From: Bradyrhizobium sp. CCH5-F6
GTDB lineage: Bacteria > Pseudomonadota > Alphaproteobacteria > Rhizobiales > Xanthobacteraceae
DNA length: 64,000 nt
Direction: 5' to 3'
NCBI RefSeq assembly: GCF_001556045.1
Contig: NZ_LSIC01000219.1
Coordinates: 11,003 to 75,002, forward strand
The position numbers were made by a program, and so were the translations under genes. Position 1 is the stretch's first letter, and the number at the start of each line of letters is the position of its first letter. The notes beneath the pieces were generated by a model. That model searched no databases. It was not told the DNA's origin and worked only from the letters and a program-made list of their open reading frames with translations. Below are positions 35,099-43,568 of the stretch, one piece after another.

Positions 35099-36079
35099 CT
35101 ATGGTGCGATCCGCACGACCATCTTGCCGACCGCGGCGCGCGTCTGCATCGTCCTGAACGCCTCGCGAAAATCCTCCAGCGCGAAGACGCGGCCGACTGC
35201 CGGCTTCAGCTTGCCGTCGGCGAGCCAGCCGATCAGCTGCGACATCAGGCGCTTCTGCACGTCGGGCTCGCGCACGGGAATCTGCGCGAGGTCGACGCCG
35301 AGCAGGGCGCCGCCCTTCAGCAGCGGCAGATTGAACGGCAGCGCGGGGATGGCGCCTGCGGCAAAGCCGACCACGAGATGGCGTCCGCGCCAGGCGATGG
35401 AGCGAAAAGCCTGCAACGAGATCTCGCCGCCGACGGGATCGAAGATCACGTCGGCGCCGTGTCCGCCCGTCAATTCCTTGAGCGTGTCGCGCCAGCCGGG
35501 CTGCGTATAGTCGATCACCGCGTCGGCACCGTGTTGCTGCGCGAACTCGCGCTTGTCCGGTGTCGAGGCCGCCGCGATCACGCGGGCGCCCAGCAGCTTG
35601 CCGATCTGCACGGCCGCGGTCCCGGTGCCGCCGGCGGCGCCCAGCACGAGCAGCTGCTCGCCTGCGCACAATATGGCGCGGGCGCTCAGCGCGTAGAGCG
35701 CGGTCAGGTAATTTGCGCGAAACGAGGCCGCGAGCTCGGCCGAAACGCCATCCGGCAGGGGGTGGAGCGCGGCGGGATCAACGACGATCTCTTCGGCGAG
35801 CGCGCCCGACCGCGTCATGCCCATCACGCGCATGCCGGGTCGATAGCCGCCCGATGCGCCCGAGGTGTCCTCCACGATTCCCGCGAACTCCGTTCCGGGA
35901 ATGAAGGGAAGGGGATCCTTGGTCTGATAGAGCCCTTGAATCTTCAAGCCGTCGACGAAGCCGATCCCGGCCGCCTCCACCCGGATGCGCAGCCGTCCGG
36001 GCTCGATGGGCGGCGACGGAATGTCCTTCAACCCGATCTGATCGATTGGCGCGTATTGCTCGACGACGACGGCTTTCAT
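35099..36079 (-). CDS. Zinc-type/quinone oxidoreductase-like medium-chain dehydrogenase
   Basis: A 326-residue MDR-family protein. The N-terminal GroES-like domain includes PGTEFAGIVED, and the NADP-binding Rossmann fold shows LGAAGGTGTAAVQIGKLLGA (about 145-164). It lacks the structural zinc cysteine cluster, so it belongs to the NADPH:quinone oxidoreductase-like subgroup. Cytoplasmic. It lies between the LLM gene and the helicase gene on the same strand, 57 bases after the helicase stop. Confidence 0.9.
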   Translation of the reverse strand: MKAVVVEQYAPIDQIGLKDIPSPPIEPGRLRIRVEAAGIGFVDGLKIQGLYQTKDPLPFIPGTEFAGIVEDTSGASGGYRPGMRVMGMTRSGALAEEIVVDPAALHPLPDGVSAELAASFRANYLTALYALSARAILCAGEQLLVLGAAGGTGTAAVQIGKLLGARVIAAASTPDKREFAQQHGADAVIDYTQPGWRDTLKELTGGHGADVIFDPVGGEISLQAFRSIAWRGRHLVVGFAAGAIPALPFNLPLLKGGALLGVDLAQIPVREPDVQKRLMSQLIGWLADGKLKPAVGRVFALEDFREAFRTMQTRAAVGKMVVRIAP

Positions 36080-36135
36080 GTCGGACCTCTATTGCTCCTG
36101 ACATCTTGGCAAATCTCGACACCAGCCTCTTGTGT

Positions 36136-38193
36136 CTATCGCCACATCCCGCGCATCTTTGCCCCGATGTCGATCTTCGGCCCGTGCGCCGCGGTGCGGG
36201 CCGCGCCTGCGCCGGCCTTCGGCCAGGCGGTGCGTTCGAACAGATAGACCAGGGATTCCGGGATGAAGCGGGTGCGCGAGGCGTAGACGTGGCGGTCGCC
36301 CTTGGCCGCCTGACCGTGCACGAAGAAGCGCTGCGGCACGACGAGGTGCAGATCGTCCTTGGCGCGCGTCATCGCGACATAGAGCAGGCGGCGTTCCTCC
36401 TCGAGTTCCGCGGTCGTGCCGGCGCCGAGGTCGGAGGGCATGCAGCCGTCGACGACGTTGAGCACGAACACCGATTTCCACTCCTGGCCCTTGGCGGAGT
36501 GGATGGTGGAGAGGATCAGATAGTCCTCGTCGCGCAAAGGCGGTCCGGACTTGTCGCTGGTCGCATCCGGCGGATCGAGCGTGAGCTCGGTCAGGAATTT
36601 TTCGCGCGAGGCATAGCCGCTCGCGATCTGCTCGAGCTGCATCAGATCGGCGCGGCGCGTTTCCGAATCCTCGTGGATGCGATCCAGATGCGGCTCGTAC
36701 CAGAGCCGCACGCGCTCGAGGTCGACGGGCCATTCCGTATAGCGCAGATTTGCGACCGTGCGGACGAAGTCGGTCCAGTCGGCACCGCTGCGTGGCGGCA
36801 CCGGCATCTGCCCGAGCGCGGCAAGCGGATCGGTGCTCTCGGCCATCTGGTCGAGCACGCGCTGGGCGGTCGCGGGCCCGATGCCCGGCAGCAGGTGCAG
36901 GATGCGGAAGCCGGCGACGCGGTCGCGCGGATTTTCGGCAAAGCGCAGCAGCGCCAGCACGTCCTTGACGTGAGCTGCGTCGAGGAATTTCAGTCCGCCG
37001 AACTTCACGAACGGGATGTTGCGGCGGGTCAGCTCGATCTCCAGCGGGCCGGAATGCGAGGAGGTCCGGAACAGCACCGCCTGGTGCTTGAGCAGCGCGC
37101 CTTGTTCCCGGTTCGCCAGCACCGCTTCGACGATGTAGCGCGCCTGGTCGGCCTCGTCGTGCACGGTGACGAGCTGCGGCTTCTGCCCGGAGGTACGGTC
37201 GGTCCAGAGATTTTTCGTGAAGCGCTCGCGCGCGAGGCCGATGACCCCGTTCGCCGACGCCAGCACCGCTTGCGTCGAGCGGTAATTGCGGTCGAGGGTG
37301 ATCATCTCGGCGCGCGGCGAGAAGCTTTGCGGAAACTCCAGGATGTTGCGCACGGTGGCGGCGCGGAACGAATAGATCGATTGCGCGTCGTCGCCGACCA
37401 CGGTGAGGCCGCGCCCGTCGGGCTTGAGCGCCAGCAGGATCGAGGATTGCAGGCGGTTGGTGTCCTGGTATTCGTCGACCAGCACGTGATCGAAGCGGCC
37501 GCCGATCTCCTCGGCGATCGGCGCATCGCTCATCATCTGCGACCAGTAGAGCAGCAGGTCGTCGTAATCGAGCACGTGCTGGGCCTGCTTGGCCTCGACG
37601 TAAGCCGCGAACAGGCCCTTGAGCTCGGTGGCCCAGCCGCTGCACCAGGGATAGTGCACCCCCAACACTTTCTCGATCTCCATCTCGGCGTTGACGCAGC
37701 GGGAATAGATCGACAGGCAGGTGCCCTTGGCAGGGAAGCGACTCTCGGTCTTGGACAATCCGCGCTCGTGCCGCACCAGATTCATCAGGTCGGCAGAATC
37801 CTCGCGGTCGTGGATGGTGAAGGCGGGATCGACGCCGATCCGCTCGGCATATTCGCGCAGGAGCCGCGCGCCGATGCCGTGGAAGGTGCCGGCCCAGCTG
37901 AGCGCATCGCGCATGATCGCGGCGTTGTTCTCGCCCAGCACCTTTCGGGCGATGCGCTCGACCCGGCCGGCCATCTCCGCCGCCGCGCGGCGGGAGAACG
38001 TCATCAGCAGGATGCGGCGCGGATCGGCGCCTGCGACGATCAGATGCGCGACGCGGTGGGCGAGCGTGTTGGTCTTGCCCGAGCCGGCTCCGGCGATGAC
38101 GAGCAGGGGGGCACCCACGGTCGCACCGTCCGCCACGCCATGCTCGACGGCGCGGCGCTGCTCCGCATTGAGCGTGTCCAGATAGGTTGCCAC
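36136..38193 (-). CDS. UvrD/PcrA-family superfamily 1 ATP-dependent helicase
   Basis: A 685-residue 3'-5' SF1A helicase. Motifs in order: Q motif LNAEQRRAV, Walker A GAGSGKT (35-41), MTFSRRAAAEM, Walker B DEYQDTN, GDDAQSIYSFRAA, NYRST, LSTIHSAKGQEW and LLYVAMTRAK. It is shorter at the C-terminus than housekeeping UvrD and may be a second paralogue. GTG 38193 is chosen so that the family start MATYLDTLNAEQR is retained; a TTG at 38259 would add 22 unrelated residues. It likely works in repair or replication fork maintenance. Confidence 0.92.
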   Translation of the reverse strand: MATYLDTLNAEQRRAVEHGVADGATVGAPLLVIAGAGSGKTNTLAHRVAHLIVAGADPRRILLMTFSRRAAAEMAGRVERIARKVLGENNAAIMRDALSWAGTFHGIGARLLREYAERIGVDPAFTIHDREDSADLMNLVRHERGLSKTESRFPAKGTCLSIYSRCVNAEMEIEKVLGVHYPWCSGWATELKGLFAAYVEAKQAQHVLDYDDLLLYWSQMMSDAPIAEEIGGRFDHVLVDEYQDTNRLQSSILLALKPDGRGLTVVGDDAQSIYSFRAATVRNILEFPQSFSPRAEMITLDRNYRSTQAVLASANGVIGLARERFTKNLWTDRTSGQKPQLVTVHDEADQARYIVEAVLANREQGALLKHQAVLFRTSSHSGPLEIELTRRNIPFVKFGGLKFLDAAHVKDVLALLRFAENPRDRVAGFRILHLLPGIGPATAQRVLDQMAESTDPLAALGQMPVPPRSGADWTDFVRTVANLRYTEWPVDLERVRLWYEPHLDRIHEDSETRRADLMQLEQIASGYASREKFLTELTLDPPDATSDKSGPPLRDEDYLILSTIHSAKGQEWKSVFVLNVVDGCMPSDLGAGTTAELEEERRLLYVAMTRAKDDLHLVVPQRFFVHGQAAKGDRHVYASRTRFIPESLVYLFERTAWPKAGAGAARTAAHGPKIDIGAKMRGMWR

Positions 38194-38321
38194 GAATCGC
38201 CCCGGTGAAAGGGCGAGAGTCGGCCATTGCCGCGCGAATCGCAATGCGGCTGGACGCAACTCGATTTAACACCTAGGGAAAAGAAGGCCCAAGGTTCCAG
38301 CCCGAAAAGCGCACAGCCGGC

Positions 38322-38918
38322 ATGACCGATCCCAAATTCAAGCCCGAGCAGTTCGAGATGCGGCGGCTGGAGTCGCTCAGCAATACCATCTTTGGCGTCG
38401 CCATGACGCTGTTGGCCTACGACCTGCCGAAGGCGGCTGTGTTTACCGGCGCGCCCGACTGGAACGATCTGGCCCGGGTCTATTCCGGCAAGCTGATCGG
38501 CTTCGCGCTCAGCTTCATCATTGCCGGCGTATTCTGGATCAGCCATCATCGGCGGCTGGCGCGCCAGCCGGTGGGCAGCCGCGGTGCGGTGATGCTCAAT
38601 TTGTTCTTCCTGCTCTCGATCGTGCTGCTGCCTGTCACCAACGGCCTCTACACCAATTATCCCCTGAGCAGCGCGGTCGCGGTGCTCTATGGCCTGCATC
38701 TGAGCGCGATCGCCGGCCTCAACGCCTGGCTATGGTGGAGGATATTGGGGGGCTGGAGCCATGAGATCATGGCCTCGCTGTTTCCGCTGCTCGTGTTCAT
38801 TCCGGGCACGATCGTGGCGGCCTTCGCGCCGCACGCCGCGCCCTTCCTGTGGTTCCTCGCCTTCGGGGGACTCCTGATCCAGCGCTTCTATCGTGCGCGG
38901 AGCGGGCCGGGCGCGTAG
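38322..38918 (+). CDS. TMEM175/DUF1211-family membrane protein
   Basis: A 198-residue protein with five or six hydrophobic segments. The first has RLESLSNTIFGVAMTLLAYDLP, the bacterial version of the TMEM175 selectivity-filter helix (R-x-x-x-F-S-D-x-x-F pattern), here with LSN instead of FSD. Members form potassium channels in several bacteria. The missing Asp may alter gating or conductance. Divergent from the helicase gene. Start at ATG 38322. Confidence 0.8.
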   Translation: MTDPKFKPEQFEMRRLESLSNTIFGVAMTLLAYDLPKAAVFTGAPDWNDLARVYSGKLIGFALSFIIAGVFWISHHRRLARQPVGSRGAVMLNLFFLLSIVLLPVTNGLYTNYPLSSAVAVLYGLHLSAIAGLNAWLWWRILGGWSHEIMASLFPLLVFIPGTIVAAFAPHAAPFLWFLAFGGLLIQRFYRARSGPGA

Positions 38919-38927
38919 GGCGCCAGC

Positions 38928-39308
38928 TCACCCCTGTGTCGCGCCGAACCCATCGGCCGGCACGTAAAGCTTGACCGGGCGGATTTCGTAGACCGCCGTC
39001 GGATTCACCGCACGCAGCTTCCGCGCCGCCGCGATCGCCTCATCCTCGGTTTCGCATTGCATCAGGTGGAAGCCCAGGAGCTGTTCCTTGGTTTCGGCAA
39101 ACGGCCCGTCCAGCACCATTCCCGCGCCGGGACCACGCAAGGTGCGGGCCTTTCGGGTCTCATCCAGGCGGGCCGCCGGTCCAAACTGTCCGCTTTCCCG
39201 GAGAGGCGCCTGAACCTCGATGACTTTGGCCACGACTGCGGCGTCCTGCTCCGGCGTCCAGGACAGGATTTCGTCTTCCACATGGTAGGCCAGGATTGCG
39301 TAGAGCAT
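38928..39308 (-). CDS. YCII-family protein
   Basis: A 126-residue protein starting at ATG 39308 with GAGGTGAC upstream. The ferredoxin-like fold of YciI-related proteins is recognisable: MLYAILAYHVEDE, the LRGPGAGMVLDGPFAETKEQLLGF region and EDEAIAAARKLRAV. Some relatives act as small dehalogenase-like or stress proteins; function here unknown. It overlaps no neighbour and ends 9 bases from the convergent TMEM175-like gene. Confidence 0.86.
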   Translation of the reverse strand: MLYAILAYHVEDEILSWTPEQDAAVVAKVIEVQAPLRESGQFGPAARLDETRKARTLRGPGAGMVLDGPFAETKEQLLGFHLMQCETEDEAIAAARKLRAVNPTAVYEIRPVKLYVPADGFGATQG

Positions 39309-39501
39309 CGTCACCTCTCTTTTTTGCACAGGTCCCAAGGACGTAGCACCGCAGCCCGTCCCGACAATTCCGACGCAAATATTGCGTGCCCGGCGAACGG
39401 CGAAACCGTTCTGAAACCCGATTGCGATCCTGCCGTGTGAACGCCGCCGGAGCGGGTCGCGACTGATGGACCATAACAACAAGCTTTTGCTGGAGGCGGC
39501 A

Positions 39502-39687
39502 ATGTCGGGTCACACCATCAAGATCATCTGCGACGCGCGGCGGGCGGGACAGTCGGGGCCGGCTGACTTGCACGATCAGGCCGGCCATCACCGCTATTAC
39601 GGCAGCTCGGCCGAGAACGGCGGCGAGCGAATCGTCGAGAGCCGGCGCGGCAAACGGCCGCGCGCGCCCAACGTCTGCGGCTTCTGA
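39502..39687 (+). CDS. Small hypothetical protein
   Basis: A 61-residue protein from ATG 39502, with GGAGG five bases upstream. The N-terminus MSGHTIKIICDARRAG is followed by a polar, charged, probably flexible region with RYYGSS and a terminal APNVCGF. Family unknown. The excellent ribosome-binding site is the main support. Confidence 0.5.
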   Translation: MSGHTIKIICDARRAGQSGPADLHDQAGHHRYYGSSAENGGERIVESRRGKRPRAPNVCGF

Positions 39688-39713
39688 AGCCTCTCGACGC
39701 GCCGGTCGTTCAA

Positions 39714-39917
39714 ATGAACGCCCTGCAAATATCGATCGCCGCAATGCCGTTGCTGCTGGCGTTGATAAGCCGGATGCGCAAGGCCATCGCGCTTTGCCTT
39801 TTGACCAGCCTCTTCACGGTGCTGCCCGGTGGGACGCCGCACCACGCAGTCGTCGCCTGGTGTGTCGGCATGCTGATCGCCGCCGTCGCGCTGCGCGAAC
39901 GGCTTCGCGCCGGCTGA
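39714..39917 (+). CDS. Small two-span membrane protein
   Basis: A 67-residue protein from ATG 39714 with two hydrophobic helices (about residues 5-20 and 26-58 with a break at GGTPHH). It lies 26 bases after the preceding small gene and may be cotranscribed. No recognised family. The plausible membrane topology supports it; the absence of a strong ribosome-binding site lowers confidence. Confidence 0.5.
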   Translation: MNALQISIAAMPLLLALISRMRKAIALCLLTSLFTVLPGGTPHHAVVAWCVGMLIAAVALRERLRAG

Positions 39918-39945
39918 CCCGGCTTCAAGAAACCCGCAAAAGAAA

Positions 39946-39974
39946 GGCGCGGCGGGGGAGACCCCCGTCGCGCC
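39946..39974 (-). terminator. Strong terminator hairpin of the 14-residue peptide transcript
   Basis: Two 13-base arms (39946-39958 and 39962-39974) pair with one G-T wobble around AGA. On the minus strand the stem is followed by TTTCTTTTGCGGG, an adequate intrinsic terminator. It could also end transcription of the plus-strand small genes, but the T run lies on the minus side. Confidence 0.75.
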
Positions 39975-40035
39975 CGATTTCTTGCTCGCTGGTCCAGGGC
40001 TGAGAGCGCCCCGATGCCAAGCCTCTATTCAAAGC

Positions 40036-40080
40036 TCAGCGGGCGATCCCAGCGAGGTGACAGCGCTTGGTAAAAGACAC
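40036..40080 (-). CDS. 14-residue peptide with a perfect Shine-Dalgarno sequence
   Basis: GTG 40080 to TGA 40036 encodes MSFTKRCHLAGIAR. Directly upstream is GAAAGGAGGTGATCC, complementary to the whole 16S rRNA 3' tail (GGATCACCTCCTTTC), with 7 bases from GGAGG to the start codon. A sigma70-like promoter and a terminator bracket it, and no other gene lies in the transcript. The result may be a peptide, a leader, or a ribosome-binding decoy. The basic peptide with one Cys has no family I know. The sequence elements are seen; function is unknown. Confidence 0.55.
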   Translation of the reverse strand: MSFTKRCHLAGIAR

Positions 40081-40115
40081 TGGATCACCTCCTTTCGTTG
40101 GTTTCGGGAGATTCC

Positions 40116-40144
40116 AATATAGGCGGCATTGCTGCGGCTGTTAA
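40116..40144 (-). promoter_or_regulatory. Sigma70-like promoter for the 14-residue peptide transcript
   Basis: On the minus strand TTAACA (40144-40139), a 17-base spacer and TATATT (40121-40116) closely match the consensus. The predicted start near 40109 would give a transcript of about 170 nt ending after the hairpin at 39946-39974. Confidence 0.65.
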
Positions 40145-40256
40145 GGGGAGCGGGATCGGCCGGAACCGGGTCTTATCCGCGAGGCTGGCAAGCTGCCGAA
40201 AAGGCGTCGTCGCGGCAGTTGAGACCGCCGTCCGGCCGTGTTAGGGAGCGACTTAC

Positions 40257-40330
40257 GCGGGTGTAGCTCAATGGTAGAGCAGCAGCCTTCCAAGCTGAAT
40301 ACGAGGGTTCGATTCCCTTCACCCGCTCCA
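40257..40330 (+). tRNA. tRNA-Gly (anticodon TCC)
   Basis: A 74-nt cloverleaf with encoded CCA. The acceptor stem is GCGGGTG/CACCCGC, the anticodon loop CTTCCAA gives TCC, and the T loop is TTCGATT. It decodes GGA and GGG. A short T run appears about 45 bases downstream. Confidence 0.96.
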
Positions 40331-40706
40331 ATAAAAGCCCGATTGCGTCCCGGCTACTTCATACGTCCTGCTTTTTTCCGGCCGCGGTGCGCGGTTCACT
40401 GCATCAAAGACCTCTTCGCGCCATATTAGCTGCTGGTTCGATCGCGCTCGGTGGGAATGCCGCGAGTGAGACGGATGTTGATGGTACGGCCGAGCAGCAC
40501 TGCAATCTGGAGCGCCGGCTTTAGCGCTGCGGGCCGTTGGTATCGGACGCATCGTACCGAAAGGATAGACGGCTTTCGATCTGCGTCGCGGCCAAGGCGC
40601 GTCGCCGGCAATCCACTGTCACCCGATTTGCGATGCCGCCCCGGCCGAGACGGTTGTCGGACGATACTGGCCGAGCTCCTCATCTGGTTGTAACAATATA
40701 CCCGAC
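40331..40706. other. Intergenic region between tRNA-Gly and the tandem TetR gene
   Basis: This 376-bp gap has no gene I can support; open frames there lack ribosome-binding sites. A CTTTTTT run near 40371-40377 may be the tRNA-Gly terminator. TTGTAACAA, a small palindrome, lies at about 40688-40696, just before the regulator, and could be an autoregulatory half-site. Confidence 0.45.
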
Positions 40707-42056
40707 GTGGGCTACTGGACATCGCTCGTGGACGAACCGATCCACGATCAGGAAGGATATTCGAGCTTGCAGATTGCCGCCTTCCCGTCGGACCGAGCTG
40801 AAGAAATCCTCGCGTCAGCTTCGAGGCTATTTGCCCGCCATAGCTATGCGAATGTGACGATGGAGCAGGTTGCAGCGTCCGTTCGATCGGTGCCGGGTGC
40901 GCTGTACCATTACTTCCGCGACAAGGAGGACCTGATCTTTCACTGCTACCGGCGGGGCCTTGCGATCTACAGGGACGAAATCGAGACGGCGGCCGAACCC
41001 GGTATCGATGGCCTCGAGGTCGTCAGGCGCATCATACGCGCCCGGCTGCGGCCTGAAGGTCAGCGTATGATCCTGTTTTCCGACATCGATGCGCTCGCCG
41101 CACCTTACAGCAATGACGTGCACGCCAGGCGCTGGCAGAATGCTGCGCTGCTGGCGGAGATTTTGGGGCGAGGCGTGGCCGACGGTTCGATCGCTTGCGA
41201 CGAGCCGCTCCTGACGGCGGTGGCGCTCATCTCCATCCTGGACTGGGTTCCGTTCTGGTTCTCCGAGCGCGACTACTACACGCGCCAACAGGCGGTTGAT
41301 GCAATCGATGACATCATCACGCATGGAGTCTATCGGCGCGAGCTTGCTTTACCGGACATGCCTGAACCGCCGAGCCTCGCGCCGTTTCTCGAGGCTCGCT
41401 CGAACTTGAACAAACGCGCCGCGAAGCTGGACAGGATGCTCTCAATTGCCTCGGACAGTTTCAATCGAAGGGGGGCGCTGGGCACGTCTCTCGAGAGCAT
41501 CGCGGCGGATGCTGGCATGACCCGTGCGGGCATCTACTATCACTTCAGCGAAAAAGAGAGCCTGTTACTGGCCTGCCTGCAGAGAGGGCTCGTCGGCGAG
41601 ATCGGCATTCGGGAACATCTGCAAGACCAGGGGCTCGGAGCGTTCGATCATATGGTTCAAAGAGTTCGTCTGCTGTTGATGCTGCACGACACCCCATGCG
41701 GCCCAAAGGCGACCTATCACAACATCAACTATCTCAACGACGCTGACCGAAAGCACTTTGTCAAACAGGTGCTCGCAACGATCGGGCAGGACCAGAACAA
41801 CCATCAGCGTTGGATCGACGAGGGGCTCTTCCGGAAGGTTGACACGCACTTCGCGGAACGTGTTTTGACTGGCATGAGCCATTGGTACCCGATCTGGTTC
41901 AGGGATGTGCGGGACTGGTCCCCAATTCAGATCGCCGATCATTTTTCGCGGCTGTTCCTCGCGGGGCTCAAGCCGCGGGTCGCCCAGTCTAAGGCGACCG
42001 ATCCGAGGCCGGATCGGGCAGCTCGATATAAGCTGGGGAAGGCAGCCAAAAGTTGA
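40707..42056 (+). CDS. Tandem TetR-family regulator (two TetR units in one chain)
   Basis: A 449-residue protein with two full TetR repressor units. The first HTH is at about residues 30-76 (ILASASRLFARHSYANVTME then GALYHYFRDKEDL) with a ligand domain to about 215. The second HTH is at 239-290 (GTSLESIAADAGMTRAGIYY then HFSEKESLLLACL), followed by its own helical domain to about 430. It would bind DNA as an internal pseudodimer or a dimer of such. It lies 177 bases before the ABC importer on the same strand and probably regulates it. GTG 40707 is the start used; TTG 40767 is an alternative. Confidence 0.85.
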   Translation: MGYWTSLVDEPIHDQEGYSSLQIAAFPSDRAEEILASASRLFARHSYANVTMEQVAASVRSVPGALYHYFRDKEDLIFHCYRRGLAIYRDEIETAAEPGIDGLEVVRRIIRARLRPEGQRMILFSDIDALAAPYSNDVHARRWQNAALLAEILGRGVADGSIACDEPLLTAVALISILDWVPFWFSERDYYTRQQAVDAIDDIITHGVYRRELALPDMPEPPSLAPFLEARSNLNKRAAKLDRMLSIASDSFNRRGALGTSLESIAADAGMTRAGIYYHFSEKESLLLACLQRGLVGEIGIREHLQDQGLGAFDHMVQRVRLLLMLHDTPCGPKATYHNINYLNDADRKHFVKQVLATIGQDQNNHQRWIDEGLFRKVDTHFAERVLTGMSHWYPIWFRDVRDWSPIQIADHFSRLFLAGLKPRVAQSKATDPRPDRAARYKLGKAAKS

Positions 42057-42233
42057 CCCGAATTTCAGTATTCGGCAAGGGCAGACGATCCACGTGCGAA
42101 AGACGCAACTGAGGCTTGCGCCAAAAACTTTACACAGTATTCAATATTTGGGATAGCAGAGATGGCGCGACCGAGGCTGTGAGGCAGCTCGATCGCCAAG
42201 GAACAAGAACCAACAAAAAGGGAGAGAGCCGAG

Positions 42234-43466
42234 ATGCACAAGCTCGTAATGGCTGCGGCGGCAGCGCTGACGGTATTCGGAGGAGCGGCATTCGCGCAGG
42301 AGACCATCAAGATCGGCTACATCGATCCGCTCTCTGGCGGCGGCGCCAGCGTCGGCGAAGGCGGCTTGAAGACTTTCCAATACCTGGCCGACGAGATCAA
42401 CGCCAAGGGCGGCATCCTGGGCCGCAAGATCGAGATCCTGCCCCTCGACAACAAGACCAACCCGCAGGAAAGCCTGGTGCAGGCGCAGAAGGCGATCGAC
42501 GCCGGCGCCCGCTACATCACGCAAGGCAACGGCTCGTCGGTGGCCGCCGCGCTCTCGGATTTCGTCACCAAGAACAACACGCGCAATCCCGGCAAGGAGG
42601 TCCTTTACTTCAACTATGCCGCGGTCGATCCGAGCCTGACCAATGAAAAATGCAGCTACTGGCATTTCCGCTGGGATGCCAGCTCGGACATCAAGATGGA
42701 AGCGCTCACCAGCTATATGAAGGACGTCCCCGCGATCAAGAAGGTCTACTTGATCAACCAGGATTACTCCTTCGGTCAGTCGGTGCGCGCCGATGCGCGC
42801 AAGATGCTGGGCGCCAAGCGGCCAGACATCCAGATCGTCGGCGATGAACTGCATCCGTTGCTGAAGATCACCGACTTCTCGCCCTACATCGCCAAGATCA
42901 AGGCTTCAGGCGCCGACAGCGTCGTGACCGGCAATTGGGGCCAGGACATCGCACTGCTGCTCAAGGCAGCCGCGGACGCCGGCCTGAAGGTCAATTGGTA
43001 CACCTATTACGCTGGCGGCGCAGGCGGTCCGACCGCGATCAAGCAGACCGGTCTCGACCACCAGGTGTTCCAGATCACGGAGGGTTTTGCCAATTCGGGG
43101 CACCAGCCGGCGATGGAGTTCGAGAAGGCGTTCCGTGCCAAGGTCAACATGTCGCTATGGTATCCGCGCGCGGTCAACGAGATGCGCATGTTCAAGGCCG
43201 CCGCCGAGAAGGCCAACTCGCTCGACCCCGTGAAGGTCGCGGCAGCCCTCGAGGACCTCAAATTCGAGGTGCTCGATGGTGGAGAGGGCTTCATGCGCAA
43301 GGATGATCACCAGTTCTTCCAGCCGATCTATATCTCCTCGTTCGGCAAGCTTGCTGCAAACGAGCCGTTCGACGAGGAAGGCACCGGCTGGGGATGGCAC
43401 CTGGTCTCCAAGATCGATACCTCCAAGACCACGGTTCCTACCACCTGCAAGATGACCCGGCCGTAA
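42234..43466 (+). CDS. ABC transporter periplasmic substrate-binding protein (HAAT family)
   Basis: A 410-residue type I periplasmic binding protein with a signal peptide (residues 1-21). The fold begins ETIKIGYIDPLSGGGASVGEG and includes ILPLDNKTNPQESLVQAQKAI and YFNYAAVDPSLTNEKCSYWHFR, typical of the Leu/amide-binding (Peripla_BP_6) group. Good AGGGAGAG site before ATG 42234. Substrate could be a branched-chain or other hydrophobic amino acid, an amide or a short-chain acid; the pocket cannot be read. First gene of the transporter operon, separated from the permease by a long hairpin. Confidence 0.94.
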   Translation: MHKLVMAAAAALTVFGGAAFAQETIKIGYIDPLSGGGASVGEGGLKTFQYLADEINAKGGILGRKIEILPLDNKTNPQESLVQAQKAIDAGARYITQGNGSSVAAALSDFVTKNNTRNPGKEVLYFNYAAVDPSLTNEKCSYWHFRWDASSDIKMEALTSYMKDVPAIKKVYLINQDYSFGQSVRADARKMLGAKRPDIQIVGDELHPLLKITDFSPYIAKIKASGADSVVTGNWGQDIALLLKAAADAGLKVNWYTYYAGGAGGPTAIKQTGLDHQVFQITEGFANSGHQPAMEFEKAFRAKVNMSLWYPRAVNEMRMFKAAAEKANSLDPVKVAAALEDLKFEVLDGGEGFMRKDDHQFFQPIYISSFGKLAANEPFDEEGTGWGWHLVSKIDTSKTTVPTTCKMTRP

Positions 43467-43480
43467 GCTGTTAAGCTGCG

Positions 43481-43510
43481 CCGTCCCGCGGCCGACGGGC
43501 CGCGGGACGG
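43481..43510 (+). terminator. Intercistronic hairpin between binding-protein and permease genes
   Basis: CCGTCCCGCGGCC (43481-43493) pairs perfectly over 13 bp with 43498-43510 around GACG. No T run follows, so it is more likely a partial terminator or 3' stabiliser, giving more binding protein than permease. Confidence 0.7.
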
Positions 43511-43568
43511 TCACGATTCGTGTACGGGACGGACGAAGTTGCCGAGGCCTTTGGGCTCGGCCTGAGGT

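Noticed and set aside
36089..38272. 727-residue minus-strand open frame overlapping the helicase
   Set aside because: It is a different frame from the helicase with strong Arg/Pro/Ala bias and no motifs; the helicase frame has all SF1 motifs.
40331..40706. 98-residue minus-strand and other frames between tRNA-Gly and the TetR gene
   Set aside because: No ribosome-binding sites, no domain and unusual composition; not enough support for a gene.
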